DNA of 64,000 bases from Lactobacillus sp. YT155 (GCF_030504545.1 NZ_JAUKWP010000001.1:107254-171253), one strand, 5' to 3'. Shown: positions 40,066 through 51,710, numbered from the stretch's first letter. Notes: generated by a model from the letters alone, not told the origin. Made by a program: numbers and translations.

Positions 40066-41588
40066 TTTACTATCCTTTTCAAAATTGGGAGGTCACTTAA
40101 CTCTTCTTTAGTAAAAACTTTTAATTTCAAAATAACTATTCCGTAAACTAAAACACCTACGATAATCCCAATTACTGTTACCACTATACTATCAAGTCTG
40201 GAATCATTTAACCATAGATATGAAATTTCGGTTGCTCCCCAGACTGTTAATGTCATAACCAATAGTGCAAAACTAACTTTGAAAATAAATCCATTCTGAA
40301 CAAATACTTGTTTAATGCTGCGATTACTAATCAAAAGCATGGCTATTAATAGGAACACCAAACTGATATTAGTTGACCAACTAACTCCCATCAAGCCCCA
40401 TTGTTGAATCATGAAGTTATTGAGAACAGTTTTAATCACTAATGTAATCACGATAAGTAACAGAATAAGTTTGTGATGACGATTGTCATTCAAGGTTACC
40501 AAAATATTAACTAGCGAATATAAAGCAATTGAAATTAAGAAAACCGCAATTACATCAGAACTTTTAGTATCTTTAAAAAACATAATATTGATTGGTTTAA
40601 TCAACAGACATAACCCAACTGTTTCAGCTAAAGACAAACCGATACAGAATTTCAAAACTCGATTAATGACTGTTTGATCTTTGTTAGCTTGTTTAGCGGG
40701 CACCAAGACCGATAGGAATGATACTACCACCACAATTCCGAGTTGGGCTAACGGTTGTGCACGATCAAAAATTCCTTTCTGAATACCAGCATCCATTACC
40801 GAATAGCCATTCTTTAATAGTCCAGGAACAATTGTTAATGAATCGATCATTTGAAAGAACACTAGAATTCCTGTAACTAATATTATTCCTAGTCCTTCGA
40901 CAAAGATTTTTTGTGAAAGATTCCAATTAAAACTTGGCCAAAGATTCAACTTCACTGTCTTATGATGAAGGAAAAAGATTACTAAGTAAATGCTAGCAAC
41001 AATGGCTGCCACTACCGAACCAAAGTTGGCCAGTGCTCCCATGTCATAAACATCAAAAGCATTTCTGGTAAACAAGACGGCCACAATCAATATCAATGTC
41101 ACTCGCACAATCTGCTCGATAACTTGAGACATGGCACTAACTTTCACATCTAGTCGACTCTGATAATAACCGCGAATTACTGCTTCAATTGGCATCAATA
41201 GGTAAATCAATGCCGTTACTCGTAGTTCCTCGGCAATATTCTTATCACCCATCATTTGCGCAATTGGCTGAGCAAAAATTTGGATTATCATCACCAAGAA
41301 GATTGCTACATACATTAGTAGCCAAAAGACATCTCGAAAATTCTGTTTTAGTTGTAGTTCAGAATTATTTGAGAAGATTTTAGAAATCAACAATGGGAGT
41401 CCCGTTAATGACAGCACTCCAAAAATTCCATAAATTGAATAAATTTGTTGATAGACATAATAACCATGGTCGCCAACCATATTTTGTAATGGCACTCGAT
41501 AGACAGCACTCAGAATCTTTGAAAAAATTGCTGCAAAAGCCATCATCCAGGTACCGGTTAAGAGTTTCTGATTGATTTGATTACTCAT
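40062..41588 (-). CDS. MATE/MOP-superfamily polysaccharide or lipid flippase (YabM/SpoVB type)
   Basis: 508 residues with about fourteen hydrophobic segments (MOP superfamily, polysaccharide-transporter family). Start SNQINQKLLTGTWMMAFAAIFSKILSAVYR matches the YabM/SpoVB/YtgP group, whose YtgP member can flip lipid II; whether this one does is not known. Its position between mfd and rqcP fits YabM. It overlaps mfd and rqcP by four bases each. Confidence 0.88.
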   Translation of the reverse strand: MSNQINQKLLTGTWMMAFAAIFSKILSAVYRVPLQNMVGDHGYYVYQQIYSIYGIFGVLSLTGLPLLISKIFSNNSELQLKQNFRDVFWLLMYVAIFLVMIIQIFAQPIAQMMGDKNIAEELRVTALIYLLMPIEAVIRGYYQSRLDVKVSAMSQVIEQIVRVTLILIVAVLFTRNAFDVYDMGALANFGSVVAAIVASIYLVIFFLHHKTVKLNLWPSFNWNLSQKIFVEGLGIILVTGILVFFQMIDSLTIVPGLLKNGYSVMDAGIQKGIFDRAQPLAQLGIVVVVSFLSVLVPAKQANKDQTVINRVLKFCIGLSLAETVGLCLLIKPINIMFFKDTKSSDVIAVFLISIALYSLVNILVTLNDNRHHKLILLLIVITLVIKTVLNNFMIQQWGLMGVSWSTNISLVFLLIAMLLISNRSIKQVFVQNGFIFKVSFALLVMTLTVWGATEISYLWLNDSRLDSIVVTVIGIIVGVLVYGIVILKLKVFTKEELSDLPILKRIVK

Positions 41589-44500
41589 TGATTGCTACTT
41601 TCTTTTGCACTAGTAATTTCATATAATCCACTGACAAAACTTTCTAACTGATCTAATAACTCATTATCACTGACTTTGTTTACATCCTTGAAAACAAGCT
41701 CAAACTTATCATCAACTTGTTTAACGTTGGCTTTCATATTAGTAAAGGACAAGGCTTTAAAAATATCTTCGCCACTTAATTGACTTGAAATGTCGACTGA
41801 TAATATCAAAATCAATTGGTCATTCTTACGCATTAACGATTCTACTTGTGAATGATCTAAGAATGACTTGATGTAACTAATTCGAATTAACGCCTCAGTT
41901 TGTTCAGGAATTTCACCAAAACGATCGATTAATTCAGCTTGGACTTCTTTGACGCTTTCTTTCGAGTCAATTAACTTAATTCGTTTGTACATTTCAATTT
42001 TTTGTCGGTCATCGTCAATATAATCACTCGGAATATAAGCTTCAATTTTAAGATTCAATTCACTATCAACGGTTTTCTGTTCTTTGACACCACGTTTTTT
42101 ATTCACCGCATTAGTCAACATTTGCATATAAAGGTCATATCCAACCGAATCAATAAATCCATGTTGTTGTTTACCTAATAAGTTCCCCGCACCACGAATT
42201 GAGAGATCACGCATAGCAATCTTGAAGCCAGAACCTAATTCGGTGAAGTTCTTAATTGCTTCTAAACGATTCTCACTAACTTCGGTCAAGACTTTATTAG
42301 GTTTGTAGGTGAAATATGCATAAGCCACACGATTGGAACGACCAACACGTCCACGTAGTTGATATAACTGTGATAGGCCATAACGATCAGCATTCTCGAT
42401 AATCAAAGTATTAGCATTTGGCATATCAACACCAGTTTCAATAATGGTGGTCGTTACTAGAACATCATATTCACCTTGTAAGAAGTCATAAATAACTCCT
42501 TCTAATTGAACTTCAGTCATTCGTCCGTGAGCATACGCAACTCTGGCATCAGGTACTAGTGCCTCAATTTGAGCAACCGTTCGTTCAATATCATCAACCT
42601 TATTATGTAAATAAAAAACTTGTCCATTCCGTTCCATTTCTCGATTGATTGCACTAGCAATCGCAGAAGCATCCTGTTCCATTACATAGGTTTGAATTGG
42701 GTAGCGATTACTTGGTGGTGTTTCAATAACGGATAAATCACGCACTCCTAGCATCGACATATTTAAAGTTCGAGGAATTGGAGTAGCTGTTAAAGTTAGA
42801 ACATCAATTTGTGATTTCAATTCTTTCAAACGTTCCTTATGTTTAACCCCAAAACGTTGTTCTTCATCAACAATTAATAGTCCTAAATCCTTAAACTCAA
42901 CATCTTTTGATAATAAACGATGAGTCCCAACAACTACATCAATTGTACCGTTTTTCAAATTCTTGACGGTTTCTTTAATTTGTTTGGCTGTTTGAAAGCG
43001 CGACAAAATAGCAACATTAACGGGAAATTGTGCAAAACGTTCTTGCATAGTTTCGAAATGTTGCTGTGCCAAGATTGTTGTTGGCACCAGAAATGCTGCT
43101 TGTTTTTGATTTTCAACTGCTTTAAAAATTGCTCTTAGCGCGACTTCGGTTTTTCCAAAGCCAACATCCCCAACCAACAAGCGGTCCATGGGACGTTTTT
43201 GTTCCATATCGTGCTTAATCTCATCAGCACTACGAATTTGATCAGGCGTTTCTGGATAGGCAAAACTATCTTCAAATTCACGCTGCATCTCATCATCTTT
43301 TGAGAAAGCAAAACCAACTTCTGCTTCTCGTTTCGCATATAAATCAATTAAGTCATCCGCAATGTCTTCAATACTATTTTGGACTTTACTCTTAGTTTTT
43401 TGCCATTCAACTCCACCTAATTTATTTACCTTAGGAGTTTTTCCTTCTGAAGCAACATATTTTTGAACTAGGTTTAACTGTGTAACTGGCACATAGATTG
43501 TGCCACCATCACGATATTCAACCGTAATGTAATCTTGGAACTTGCCGTCAACTTCCATGGTTTGAATACCGGTAAATTTACCAATTCCGTGATTCACATG
43601 GACAACGTAATCACCCGGCTTCAATTCATTGTAGCTCTTAATTCGTTCAGCATTGTTTAGACTTGGTCGACGACGTTTCTTCGAGACCTTATTAAAAAGT
43701 TCGGCTTCAGAAATTACGACTAAACTCTCATCATTAAATTCAAATCCATTAGCAAGTGATCCATGAATAATCTGTGTCGCTTTTTTTTCAATTTGGCCAT
43801 CCCGATTGTAAGTTGCTTTAACCTCAAAATCAGCCAGCGTGTTTTGAATATTTTGAATTCGATGGTTATTTTCAATCAAAAATACAATCGTGTTATTTTC
43901 TTTTTGCCAACGATTAACTTCACTTCGAATTAATGGCATTTGGCTAAAGAACTTGGGAATACTTCTGACACGCAAGTTTACTAATTGATCGAGTTTTAAT
44001 TTTCCGAGACTCTTTTGTAACATCGACAAATAAATTTGTTGATGTGCATCACCCTTAATCACATTCATGAAACGTTGACGGATAACTTGATTAGGTAATG
44101 CCTTACCCATTTCCATCTGTGCTGTTAACCACGTTTCTTGATCTTGAGCATTCTCATTCATTTGATCAATCAAACGATTATAATCGTTGAAAATCAAGAC
44201 ATCATCATTATCCAAGTAATCCAAAATAGAGTGTTTCTTTTGATAAACATAATCAACAAAAACACCCAGTTTTTCGGGAATAATTCTTTGTTTGAGTTTT
44301 TCGATAATTGGCGAAATATTCTCAGTTAAATTCTTTTGTAGTTCTTCACTATCAGTTTTTTGTAAGATTGCTTGTAAGTCAGTCTCGATTTTTGAAGCAA
44401 CACTAGGCAGTTCACTTAACTGGACTATCCTATCGGTGGCCGAAATCACTTCTACAGAATCGATATCACTAATTTTTAGTTGCGTACTTTCATCAAAATA

Positions 44501-45106
44501 ACGAATGCTATCAACTGTATCACCAAAAAACTCAATTCGAATAGGATTATCCAAATTCAATGGATATAAGTCGACAATATCTCCACGGATAGCAAAATCC
44601 GTTGGCTTAGCAACGATACTTTGTCGTTCGTAACCCATAGCTGTCAACATCTCAGGGAGACTGGTTAATTCATAGTCGGAATCTTTTTCAAAAGTTATTT
44701 TGGCTGCATTAAATTCTTCAGGAGAGCTAATGACGTACTCTAACCCCGCCACACTTGTAACCACAATTCCTGCTTCATCGGAATTCAAAAAATTCAAAGC
44801 ATCTAATCTTTGTGCCAAGGAATCATAAGAACCAATTGCGGCTTCAGTAGCAATACCTTCTTCAACCGGAAAAAGATGAACTAAGTTTTCATCTAATACT
44901 CGATTCAAGTCATCAAAGGTCTGATTGGCATGAAAATTGGTGTTCTCTACCACTAAAATTTGTTGTTTCTTGCCCAACAATCCAGCAAAAAAAAGCGTAT
45001 TTGCGGATCCTGACAATCCGGTCAATAAACTTTTGGTATTATCTTCGACTTTATTTACAAATTCTTGAATTTGTTGATTATGAAAGAATTCTTCGACTAA
45101 GTTCAA
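41585..45106 (-). CDS. mfd: Transcription-repair coupling factor Mfd
   Basis: 1173 residues. DNA translocase that removes stalled RNA polymerase and recruits UvrA. UvrB-homology N-terminal region (1-330), RNA-polymerase-interacting domain with KPGDYVVHVNHGIGKFTGI (about 495-560), then RecG-like helicase motifs: Walker A GDVGFGKTE, DEEQ (IVDEEQRFG) and TRG region, and the C-terminal TRCF domain. TTG start with AAGAGGAAT. It follows pth by 14 bases. Confidence 0.97.
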   Translation of the reverse strand: MNLVEEFFHNQQIQEFVNKVEDNTKSLLTGLSGSANTLFFAGLLGKKQQILVVENTNFHANQTFDDLNRVLDENLVHLFPVEEGIATEAAIGSYDSLAQRLDALNFLNSDEAGIVVTSVAGLEYVISSPEEFNAAKITFEKDSDYELTSLPEMLTAMGYERQSIVAKPTDFAIRGDIVDLYPLNLDNPIRIEFFGDTVDSIRYFDESTQLKISDIDSVEVISATDRIVQLSELPSVASKIETDLQAILQKTDSEELQKNLTENISPIIEKLKQRIIPEKLGVFVDYVYQKKHSILDYLDNDDVLIFNDYNRLIDQMNENAQDQETWLTAQMEMGKALPNQVIRQRFMNVIKGDAHQQIYLSMLQKSLGKLKLDQLVNLRVRSIPKFFSQMPLIRSEVNRWQKENNTIVFLIENNHRIQNIQNTLADFEVKATYNRDGQIEKKATQIIHGSLANGFEFNDESLVVISEAELFNKVSKKRRRPSLNNAERIKSYNELKPGDYVVHVNHGIGKFTGIQTMEVDGKFQDYITVEYRDGGTIYVPVTQLNLVQKYVASEGKTPKVNKLGGVEWQKTKSKVQNSIEDIADDLIDLYAKREAEVGFAFSKDDEMQREFEDSFAYPETPDQIRSADEIKHDMEQKRPMDRLLVGDVGFGKTEVALRAIFKAVENQKQAAFLVPTTILAQQHFETMQERFAQFPVNVAILSRFQTAKQIKETVKNLKNGTIDVVVGTHRLLSKDVEFKDLGLLIVDEEQRFGVKHKERLKELKSQIDVLTLTATPIPRTLNMSMLGVRDLSVIETPPSNRYPIQTYVMEQDASAIASAINREMERNGQVFYLHNKVDDIERTVAQIEALVPDARVAYAHGRMTEVQLEGVIYDFLQGEYDVLVTTTIIETGVDMPNANTLIIENADRYGLSQLYQLRGRVGRSNRVAYAYFTYKPNKVLTEVSENRLEAIKNFTELGSGFKIAMRDLSIRGAGNLLGKQQHGFIDSVGYDLYMQMLTNAVNKKRGVKEQKTVDSELNLKIEAYIPSDYIDDDRQKIEMYKRIKLIDSKESVKEVQAELIDRFGEIPEQTEALIRISYIKSFLDHSQVESLMRKNDQLILILSVDISSQLSGEDIFKALSFTNMKANVKQVDDKFELVFKDVNKVSDNELLDQLESFVSGLYEITSAKESSNQ

Positions 45107-45120
45107 TTTATTCCTCTTTA

Positions 45121-45678
45121 TTAGTTGTATTGGTTCATGACTTTTTCAAAATTATCGTTCTTGATCCAATCAACGATTGCTTCAGTTGCTCTATCTAACC
45201 CACTCAAAGCTTCAATTTGTTCATCTTTACTAAACGGTGTTAATACCCAGTCAACCACACTCTTCTTATCTGGATGTTGAATACCGATTTTTACTCGCTT
45301 GAAGTCATTTCCACCGACACTGTTGATAATACTCTTGATACCATTATGCCCACCGGCTGAACCTTTAGGGCGTAATCTAACCTTACCAATTGGTAAATCC
45401 ATGTCATCTTGAATCACTAACAGCTCATCTCTTTGAATTTGAAAATAAGCCATTAACATGCCAACGGCACGACCTGAATCATTCATATACGTTAGAGGTT
45501 TAACGAGAAAAATATCTTCTCCCTTATATTTAAAACGACAATATTTGGCATCGAAATCATTTTTATTTAACGGTTCACCAAATTCTTCGACTAGTTTGTC
45601 GATTACTAAAAAACCCATATTATGTTTTGTGTTTTCGTATTTTTTTCCTGGGTTACCTAAACCAACTATTAATTTCAT
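45121..45678 (-). CDS. pth: Peptidyl-tRNA hydrolase
   Basis: 185 residues. Recycles peptidyl-tRNA that drops off ribosomes. Catalytic His19 in NTKHNMGF and Asp91 in VIQDDMDLPIG; GLGNPGKKYENT at the N-terminus. First gene of the long run to lysS; its own promoter has TATAAT at 45706-45711 (minus strand). ldh is divergent. Confidence 0.97.
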   Translation of the reverse strand: MKLIVGLGNPGKKYENTKHNMGFLVIDKLVEEFGEPLNKNDFDAKYCRFKYKGEDIFLVKPLTYMNDSGRAVGMLMAYFQIQRDELLVIQDDMDLPIGKVRLRPKGSAGGHNGIKSIINSVGGNDFKRVKIGIQHPDKKSVVDWVLTPFSKDEQIEALSGLDRATEAIVDWIKNDNFEKVMNQYN

Positions 45679-45705
45679 GTTAATTCCACCATTTCAATAT
45701 TAAAT

Positions 45706-45773
45706 ATTATATCATGTAACAATTCTTTAATTACAATTTTCACCTTTTTTTACGGCCAAAAAAACAGTATAAT
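45706..45773. promoter_or_regulatory. Divergent promoters of pth and ldh
   Basis: The minus strand has TATAAT at 45706-45711 (pth) with only weak -35 candidates. The plus strand has TATAAT at 45768-45773 (ldh); the -35 position is a T-rich stretch. A strong AGGAGGC site follows for ldh. No cre was seen here. Confidence 0.55.
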
Positions 45774-45787
45774 AGTCCTTGATGTAA

Positions 45788-46786
<999 letters not shown>

Positions 46787-46791
46787 TTTTT

Positions 46792-46825
46792 AAAAAGAAC
46801 TTAATTTAGATTAAGTTCTTTTTTT
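46792..46825 (+). terminator. Terminator of ldh
   Basis: AAGAACTTAAT / ATTAAGTTCTT stem with a short loop and seven T, six bases after the stop. Confidence 0.9.
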
Positions 46826-46943
46826 GTTAACATTTTTTTAATCTGCAAAATTCGATAGTTTAAGGCATTACAAACATTTTTATGCTAATATTAATTGGAG
46901 AGATTAAAATCTACTTAAAATACTCTAGAGGAGTTTACAAATA

Positions 46944-47609
46944 ATGCTTATTGAATCTCTAGTTATCAAAAAAGATAAATTAACTACCGTTCAAGCAGAC
47001 TATACTATCCAAGACGCCTTAGACGTTTTAGAAAAGTCCGGGTACCGTTGCGTTCCTATTTTAGATAAAACAGGCCAAATTTTTCGGGGAAATATTTATA
47101 AGTCACATATCTATCGTCATAAGGCAAATGGTGGTGATATGTCACTTCCTGTAACTGATCTATTAAAGAATACTACCAAAACAATTCAAATTGATTCACC
47201 TTTCTTCAAGGTTTTCTTCAACATCAAAGATTTACCTTACATCGCTGTACTCGATGAAAAAAATACTTTCTTTGGAATCTTGACTCACTCCAAACTTTTA
47301 GACATGCTTTCCGATGCCTGGAACATGAACTTGAGTAGTTATGTTTTAACTGTTCTGTCAGATGGGAAACAAGGCGATTTGGCATTAATGTCCAAAATAA
47401 TTGGCAAGTATGTTTCTATCGGCGGTTGTATGACCCTTGATGCAAAAGAAGATGTTGGCGTTAAACGTCGAACACTTTTCACTTTGCCAATTGGAACATC
47501 TAGCGAAATCCTTGAAAAAATTTCCAAAAAATTAAACCGTAAAGGCTTTAAAGTTATTGAGGTTGATGACCTTCAATCAGGGACCGTGCTAAGTAGTGAA
47601 GATAATTAA
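46944..47609 (+). CDS. cbpA: CBS-pair protein, CbpA-like (c-di-AMP-binding family)
   Basis: 221 residues. Two CBS domains (about 1-60 and 65-140, with VQADYTIQDALDVLEKSGYRCVPIL and LPYIAVLDEKNTFFGILT) are followed by an ACT-like C-terminal domain (about 145-215). This is the layout of Listeria CbpA rather than the shorter DarB/CbpB. The family binds cyclic di-AMP; binding here is inferred. RBS GAGGAG. Single gene with its own terminator. Confidence 0.75.
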   Translation: MLIESLVIKKDKLTTVQADYTIQDALDVLEKSGYRCVPILDKTGQIFRGNIYKSHIYRHKANGGDMSLPVTDLLKNTTKTIQIDSPFFKVFFNIKDLPYIAVLDEKNTFFGILTHSKLLDMLSDAWNMNLSSYVLTVLSDGKQGDLALMSKIIGKYVSIGGCMTLDAKEDVGVKRRTLFTLPIGTSSEILEKISKKLNRKGFKVIEVDDLQSGTVLSSEDN

Positions 47610-47642
47610 AAAACCACTTCAAATTCGAAGTGGTTTTTTTAA
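47608..47642. terminator. Bidirectional terminator between cbpA and the csc cluster
   Basis: AACCACTTC / GAAGTGGTT with A tract and T tract on either side, between convergent genes. Confidence 0.9.
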
Positions 47643-47645
47643 TAC

Positions 47646-49799
47646 CTATGGAGCATCAACTAGAGTCCATGTAACCTTAGATTGATAATTACCAGTATGT
47701 TCATAAGATCTGAACGGTAATTGGAATCCATCAAGGCTTGTCCATCCTAATTGATACAACGTTTCATCATCAGAACTTTTTACCATATCAACATCTACTG
47801 GTTTTCCAACAGAAAGTGAAATATAATTTCCAGCCTGATTCTTATAACGCATATTTGTTGAAAGTTGTTTGTTAGTAGTTGAATCAATAAATGCTTGATC
47901 CTGTGTGGCTTGTAACTTCCAAGTTGGGGTTGCGCCTGGCTTAGTCACAGTGTCACTTACATCTACTTGCCAATCTTTCGCATGATAACTATAACCTGTA
48001 CCTGAAGCCAGAATTCCATCATTAAATGACGAATTACTTGCTACCGTAGCAAATTTTAGTTCACTAGTTTGCATAGTGAATTTAACAGTTATGACACTGG
48101 ATTTTCCACCATCAGAATCTGTTGCTACCACTGTCATACTATTGTTACCATTATTCAATTTATCTACAGGAACTGACATATTTATTTTAAAAGGAACGGG
48201 GGATCCTTTAGTCGTATTGTCAAAAGAGTCACTAGTGGTCGTAGTGTTATCTTTGAACGTAGAAGTGAACTTAACAGAATCACTGTCTTTGTCAGTGAAT
48301 TTTCCTGCAAGAACAAAATCATAGGTTCCACTAGTTTTACTATCAAGTAAGATTGAAGTGCTATCTAGAGTAAAAGTTGGTGGTTCGTTAGCTGCAACAG
48401 GGTTAACAGTTACATTGAAATCAACTTTTTGAGATATATTGCCGTCAGGGTCTTTAGCCCAAAAGACTAGTCGATTAGTTCCTGGCACTAGTTTGCCAGC
48501 CGGGGTGGTAAAACTAAGACTAAAATCATTATCTTTTCCTTGATTAGTATTATCAAACGTATTGTTAGTCAAGCCAACATTAGAATTATCAGCATAAGTA
48601 CCAAAAATAGTAACTTTTGAACTATCAATATCGTTAAATGTTCCCTTAACATTCAAGGTGTACTGTCCATTCGAAGTTTCATCAACTTGAACTTCAGCTG
48701 GATTCAATTTCAACACTGGTGGTGTAGTAGCTTTTTTAATCGTCACATGGACGGTTAAATCGGCTTCCTGAACAATTCCATCAATCGTCGTAAAGAACTT
48801 AACTATGTGGTCACCATCTTTATCAATGGTTTGATCTGATTTTGATAAATCAAATTTAGTTGAGAACTTTTTGTTAGTTTGATCGATATCAGAACTTGCT
48901 ATTGTTTGCTTAGCACCGTTGTCAACTTGGTACTGCATGGTAGCTGTCTTACTTCCAGAATAATTTGACCAATTACCACTTGCGGCATTGATTAAAGTAC
49001 TGCTGTTCTTGGGGTCAACTGTCATAGAAAGTTCAGGATTGTCTAACGTTAAATTCCAATCGGTAATCTTGTTACCTGGTAAATTAACACTCAAATCATC
49101 AGTAAATTGTCCACCATTTGCACTATCATAAAAACCACTGGCAATAGTGAAGGAATCCTTCCCTACAGCATCTGGAGTAATTTCACTGTCATAACTGGCA
49201 GTAACCTTATCACCTGATTTTTTTAAGTTTTCAAAAATCGCTTGTTTTGAAGTAGGGATATTATTGAATTGCGTTGCAAAACCATCAGTTGAACCTAAAG
49301 GAATTCCTTTAATAGCCTCGTAGAATAACAAGACAGTACTAAGATCATTCCCTCCCATAGGAACTAACTTCATATTATTGGTTCCACTTGCTTGAAGTGT
49401 CCCTGGAGTCGTGATTTTAAATCCTTGTACTTCATTTGGATAAGGAATAATCATTGAACTATTCTCATGTCCAGTCATATCTCCGTTAGTATAAGATTCA
49501 ATAGTAACATCAACATGGACTTTATCACCAACTGAAGTAGAAGTTGCACTACCAGATTTGCTTACTGAAAGAGTCAACTTTGCTCTGTTTTCAAAGACAA
49601 AAGCAGTCTCAGTATCTTGAAAGCCTGTATCATCTGTTGTAGCTTGTTTATTTTTATCTATAGTCGCAGATTGTTTCTTAGAAGAATTAGCTACGTGGGT
49701 TGTAACATCTGTTCCCTTCGCTTGTAAAAGCATGTAGTTATTGGGAAAGACACATAGTAATACTGCCAAAGAAATAATCCACTTTGTTAATCTTTTCAA
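47646..49799 (-). CDS. WxL-domain surface protein, large (CscC-like)
   Basis: 717 residues, TTG start with GGGGAGGTGAATTGA. Signal peptide 1-28. The middle holds several strand-rich Ig/cadherin-like repeats (two clear ones at about 355-470 and 475-590 with DSDSVKF, NNSMTVVATDSDGG and PVAANEPPTFTLD). The C-terminal WxL domain has TWKLQA and the terminal VTWTLVDAP (Trp711). WxL domains bind peptidoglycan non-covalently. Last gene of the csc cluster, 21 bases after the DUF916 gene; terminator follows. Csc complexes are thought to handle plant polysaccharides or host contacts; specificity is unknown. Confidence 0.85.
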   Translation of the reverse strand: MKRLTKWIISLAVLLCVFPNNYMLLQAKGTDVTTHVANSSKKQSATIDKNKQATTDDTGFQDTETAFVFENRAKLTLSVSKSGSATSTSVGDKVHVDVTIESYTNGDMTGHENSSMIIPYPNEVQGFKITTPGTLQASGTNNMKLVPMGGNDLSTVLLFYEAIKGIPLGSTDGFATQFNNIPTSKQAIFENLKKSGDKVTASYDSEITPDAVGKDSFTIASGFYDSANGGQFTDDLSVNLPGNKITDWNLTLDNPELSMTVDPKNSSTLINAASGNWSNYSGSKTATMQYQVDNGAKQTIASSDIDQTNKKFSTKFDLSKSDQTIDKDGDHIVKFFTTIDGIVQEADLTVHVTIKKATTPPVLKLNPAEVQVDETSNGQYTLNVKGTFNDIDSSKVTIFGTYADNSNVGLTNNTFDNTNQGKDNDFSLSFTTPAGKLVPGTNRLVFWAKDPDGNISQKVDFNVTVNPVAANEPPTFTLDSTSILLDSKTSGTYDFVLAGKFTDKDSDSVKFTSTFKDNTTTTSDSFDNTTKGSPVPFKINMSVPVDKLNNGNNSMTVVATDSDGGKSSVITVKFTMQTSELKFATVASNSSFNDGILASGTGYSYHAKDWQVDVSDTVTKPGATPTWKLQATQDQAFIDSTTNKQLSTNMRYKNQAGNYISLSVGKPVDVDMVKSSDDETLYQLGWTSLDGFQLPFRSYEHTGNYQSKVTWTLVDAP

Positions 49800-49820
49800 T
49801 CAATTCACCTCCCCAAACAA

Positions 49821-50876
49821 CTATTTGTCGGTATCCTTAACTTGACCTTCTTTGTTACGTTTTAGTTTAAGAACTAGCATAACAATTACACCGATAAGTA
49901 TTAATAATACAGCGATTCCTACATAAATTAACCAAGTGTAGTCTTTTTTAACTTCGACAGCTTTAGCATTTAATTTGTTGGCTTCGTCTGATTTAATTGT
50001 GAAATCTTTTGAGAGATTCCATTTGTACTCACCGTTTTCAGCACTTGCTTTGACGTGCATGGTGTATTTTCCAGGTTTAATTGCATTCTTGTTCAATGAA
50101 ACTGGAAGATTAAAGTTCGAGTTAGGTGCCATTGCCATTTGAGTCTTTGAAGTTTTGTACAAAACCTTCTTTTGACCCTTTGGAGTAATCTTAGCATCGA
50201 TATTTAGTTTATGAATAATTGTTGCTTTAGGATTTTGCAAGTTAGCCAAGATGGTTGTATATGAATTATCTAAACCAGCCTTAGCATTTAGCAACTTCAA
50301 ATCTGGAGTCACTGCATCACTTTTGTTTTGAATCGATAATCCAATCACAAAGGCATAGCGGTTTTTAATCATAACTTTCTTGTCACTTGCTTTGGTATCT
50401 TTAACTTTCTTTTGTACATAGAATCCACCCAAAACAATTCCTTTGAATTCCTTCTTAGGCATGTTGATTACAAACGGAACATCCATTTGTTGACCAGCTT
50501 CTAAAGTAACTGTTTTTGTATCAGGTGAAATAATTTTGTCTAATTTGTTTTTCAAGGAACGATCTTTGTTTCCTTTGTGTTTACTATAGTCAATCACACC
50601 ATTTTTATTAGTTGTGGCTTGATTAGGACTAATTGTAAAAGTACTACGTTCATTAGATGAATTATTAATGTGTACATAGATTGTTTCTTTACTACCAGGA
50701 TTTAATTGGAGATCAAAGTACGAAACATCGTGATTAATCTGAGAAGCTGGTAACTTGGCAGAAACAGAATAAGCCATATCATTATTTTGAGTTGCAGCAT
50801 TAGCAACCATAGAAGGCGTAAACATACTGAACCAAGCCAGTACAACGCTCAATATTAACATTTTTTTAAATCGCAT
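49821..50876 (-). CDS. cscA: DUF916/DUF3324 cell-surface protein (CscA)
   Basis: 351 residues from the ATG with GGGAGGATC. Signal peptide (1-28), DUF916 part (about 35-155, with FDLQLNPGSKETIYVHINNSS and FKGIVLGGFYV), DUF3324 part (about 160-300), one membrane helix (about 312-334) and a basic cytoplasmic tail. DUF916 proteins bind peptidoglycan and WxL proteins and act as the membrane anchor of the surface complex. It sits in the middle of the WxL gene cluster. Confidence 0.92.
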   Translation of the reverse strand: MRFKKMLILSVVLAWFSMFTPSMVANAATQNNDMAYSVSAKLPASQINHDVSYFDLQLNPGSKETIYVHINNSSNERSTFTISPNQATTNKNGVIDYSKHKGNKDRSLKNKLDKIISPDTKTVTLEAGQQMDVPFVINMPKKEFKGIVLGGFYVQKKVKDTKASDKKVMIKNRYAFVIGLSIQNKSDAVTPDLKLLNAKAGLDNSYTTILANLQNPKATIIHKLNIDAKITPKGQKKVLYKTSKTQMAMAPNSNFNLPVSLNKNAIKPGKYTMHVKASAENGEYKWNLSKDFTIKSDEANKLNAKAVEVKKDYTWLIYVGIAVLLILIGVIVMLVLKLKRNKEGQVKDTDK

Positions 50877-50929
50877 TTTTGATCCTCCCAAATCTAAAAT
50901 CCCATTATTACTTTACTCAATTGTTCTGC

Positions 50930-51664
50930 TTATTTAGGTGCGTTTGATAGTGTCCAAGTAATTTCAGCTTGATATTTTTGAGCAGTTGCTTGTCCACCAG
51001 GAACTGTCAATGAAATGTTTGTGTTTTCTGTTGCAAGATCTTGTGATCCACCTTCAAAAACATCCAACCATGTTCCTTGACCTTTAGTTGCATCAGCATT
51101 TAACATTGTAACTGCTGTTCCATCAGCATCTAATGCAATATCAGTAGCTGTTGGTGCTGGATTAGCATTTGCTGAAGGAGCTTTAATAGTACCGTTCTTC
51201 CAGTTCATAACTGTTCCGGCAAGTTTTGATTTGCCATCAGCACCAGTAAATGGTGTTGTCATAGCAGCTGTCAAGTTCCATCCATCAGCGTTAGCTCTTG
51301 TATCACTAACTTGAACGTATGGGTTTCTGTTGATAGCGTTGAATGTTTCTTCACTACCATTAACTTCGTGTGTACCAAAGACAATGTTTGAAACGTAGTC
51401 TAATGATAGAGGTCCTTTGTTACCAGTTCCTGGGTTATCAGGATCAGCTGGGTCACTAGGATTGTTTGGATCTTGAGGTTTGTTAGGATCGTCAGGGTTC
51501 AAAGGATCTGTTGAACCTGAGTTAGGATCAAAAGTAATAACTGCTGTTGATGTTGAAGCTTCTGGTGTTGTTGAAGCATCAGCAAATGTTGTTGCAGTTG
51601 AAAGTCCTAATGATAGTAATACTGCACTAACTGAAGTTAGTGAAACAATTGATATTTTTTTCAT
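50930..51664 (-). CDS. WxL-domain surface protein (CscB-like)
   Basis: 244 residues. Signal peptide 1-29. After it comes the ITFDPNSG start and a repetitive Pro/Asp/Asn linker (PDDPNKPQDPNNP, about 52-80), both typical of CscB. WxL domain 85-244 with GWNL (Trp129) and ITWTLSNAPK at the end (Trp237). RBS AGGCGGAAA. 53 bases upstream of cscA. Confidence 0.92.
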   Translation of the reverse strand: MKKISIVSLTSVSAVLLSLGLSTATTFADASTTPEASTSTAVITFDPNSGSTDPLNPDDPNKPQDPNNPSDPADPDNPGTGNKGPLSLDYVSNIVFGTHEVNGSEETFNAINRNPYVQVSDTRANADGWNLTAAMTTPFTGADGKSKLAGTVMNWKNGTIKAPSANANPAPTATDIALDADGTAVTMLNADATKGQGTWLDVFEGGSQDLATENTNISLTVPGGQATAQKYQAEITWTLSNAPK

Positions 51665-51710
51665 GATATTTTCCGCCTGTATTTTAAATAATTAGTTATT
51701 GAATATTAAA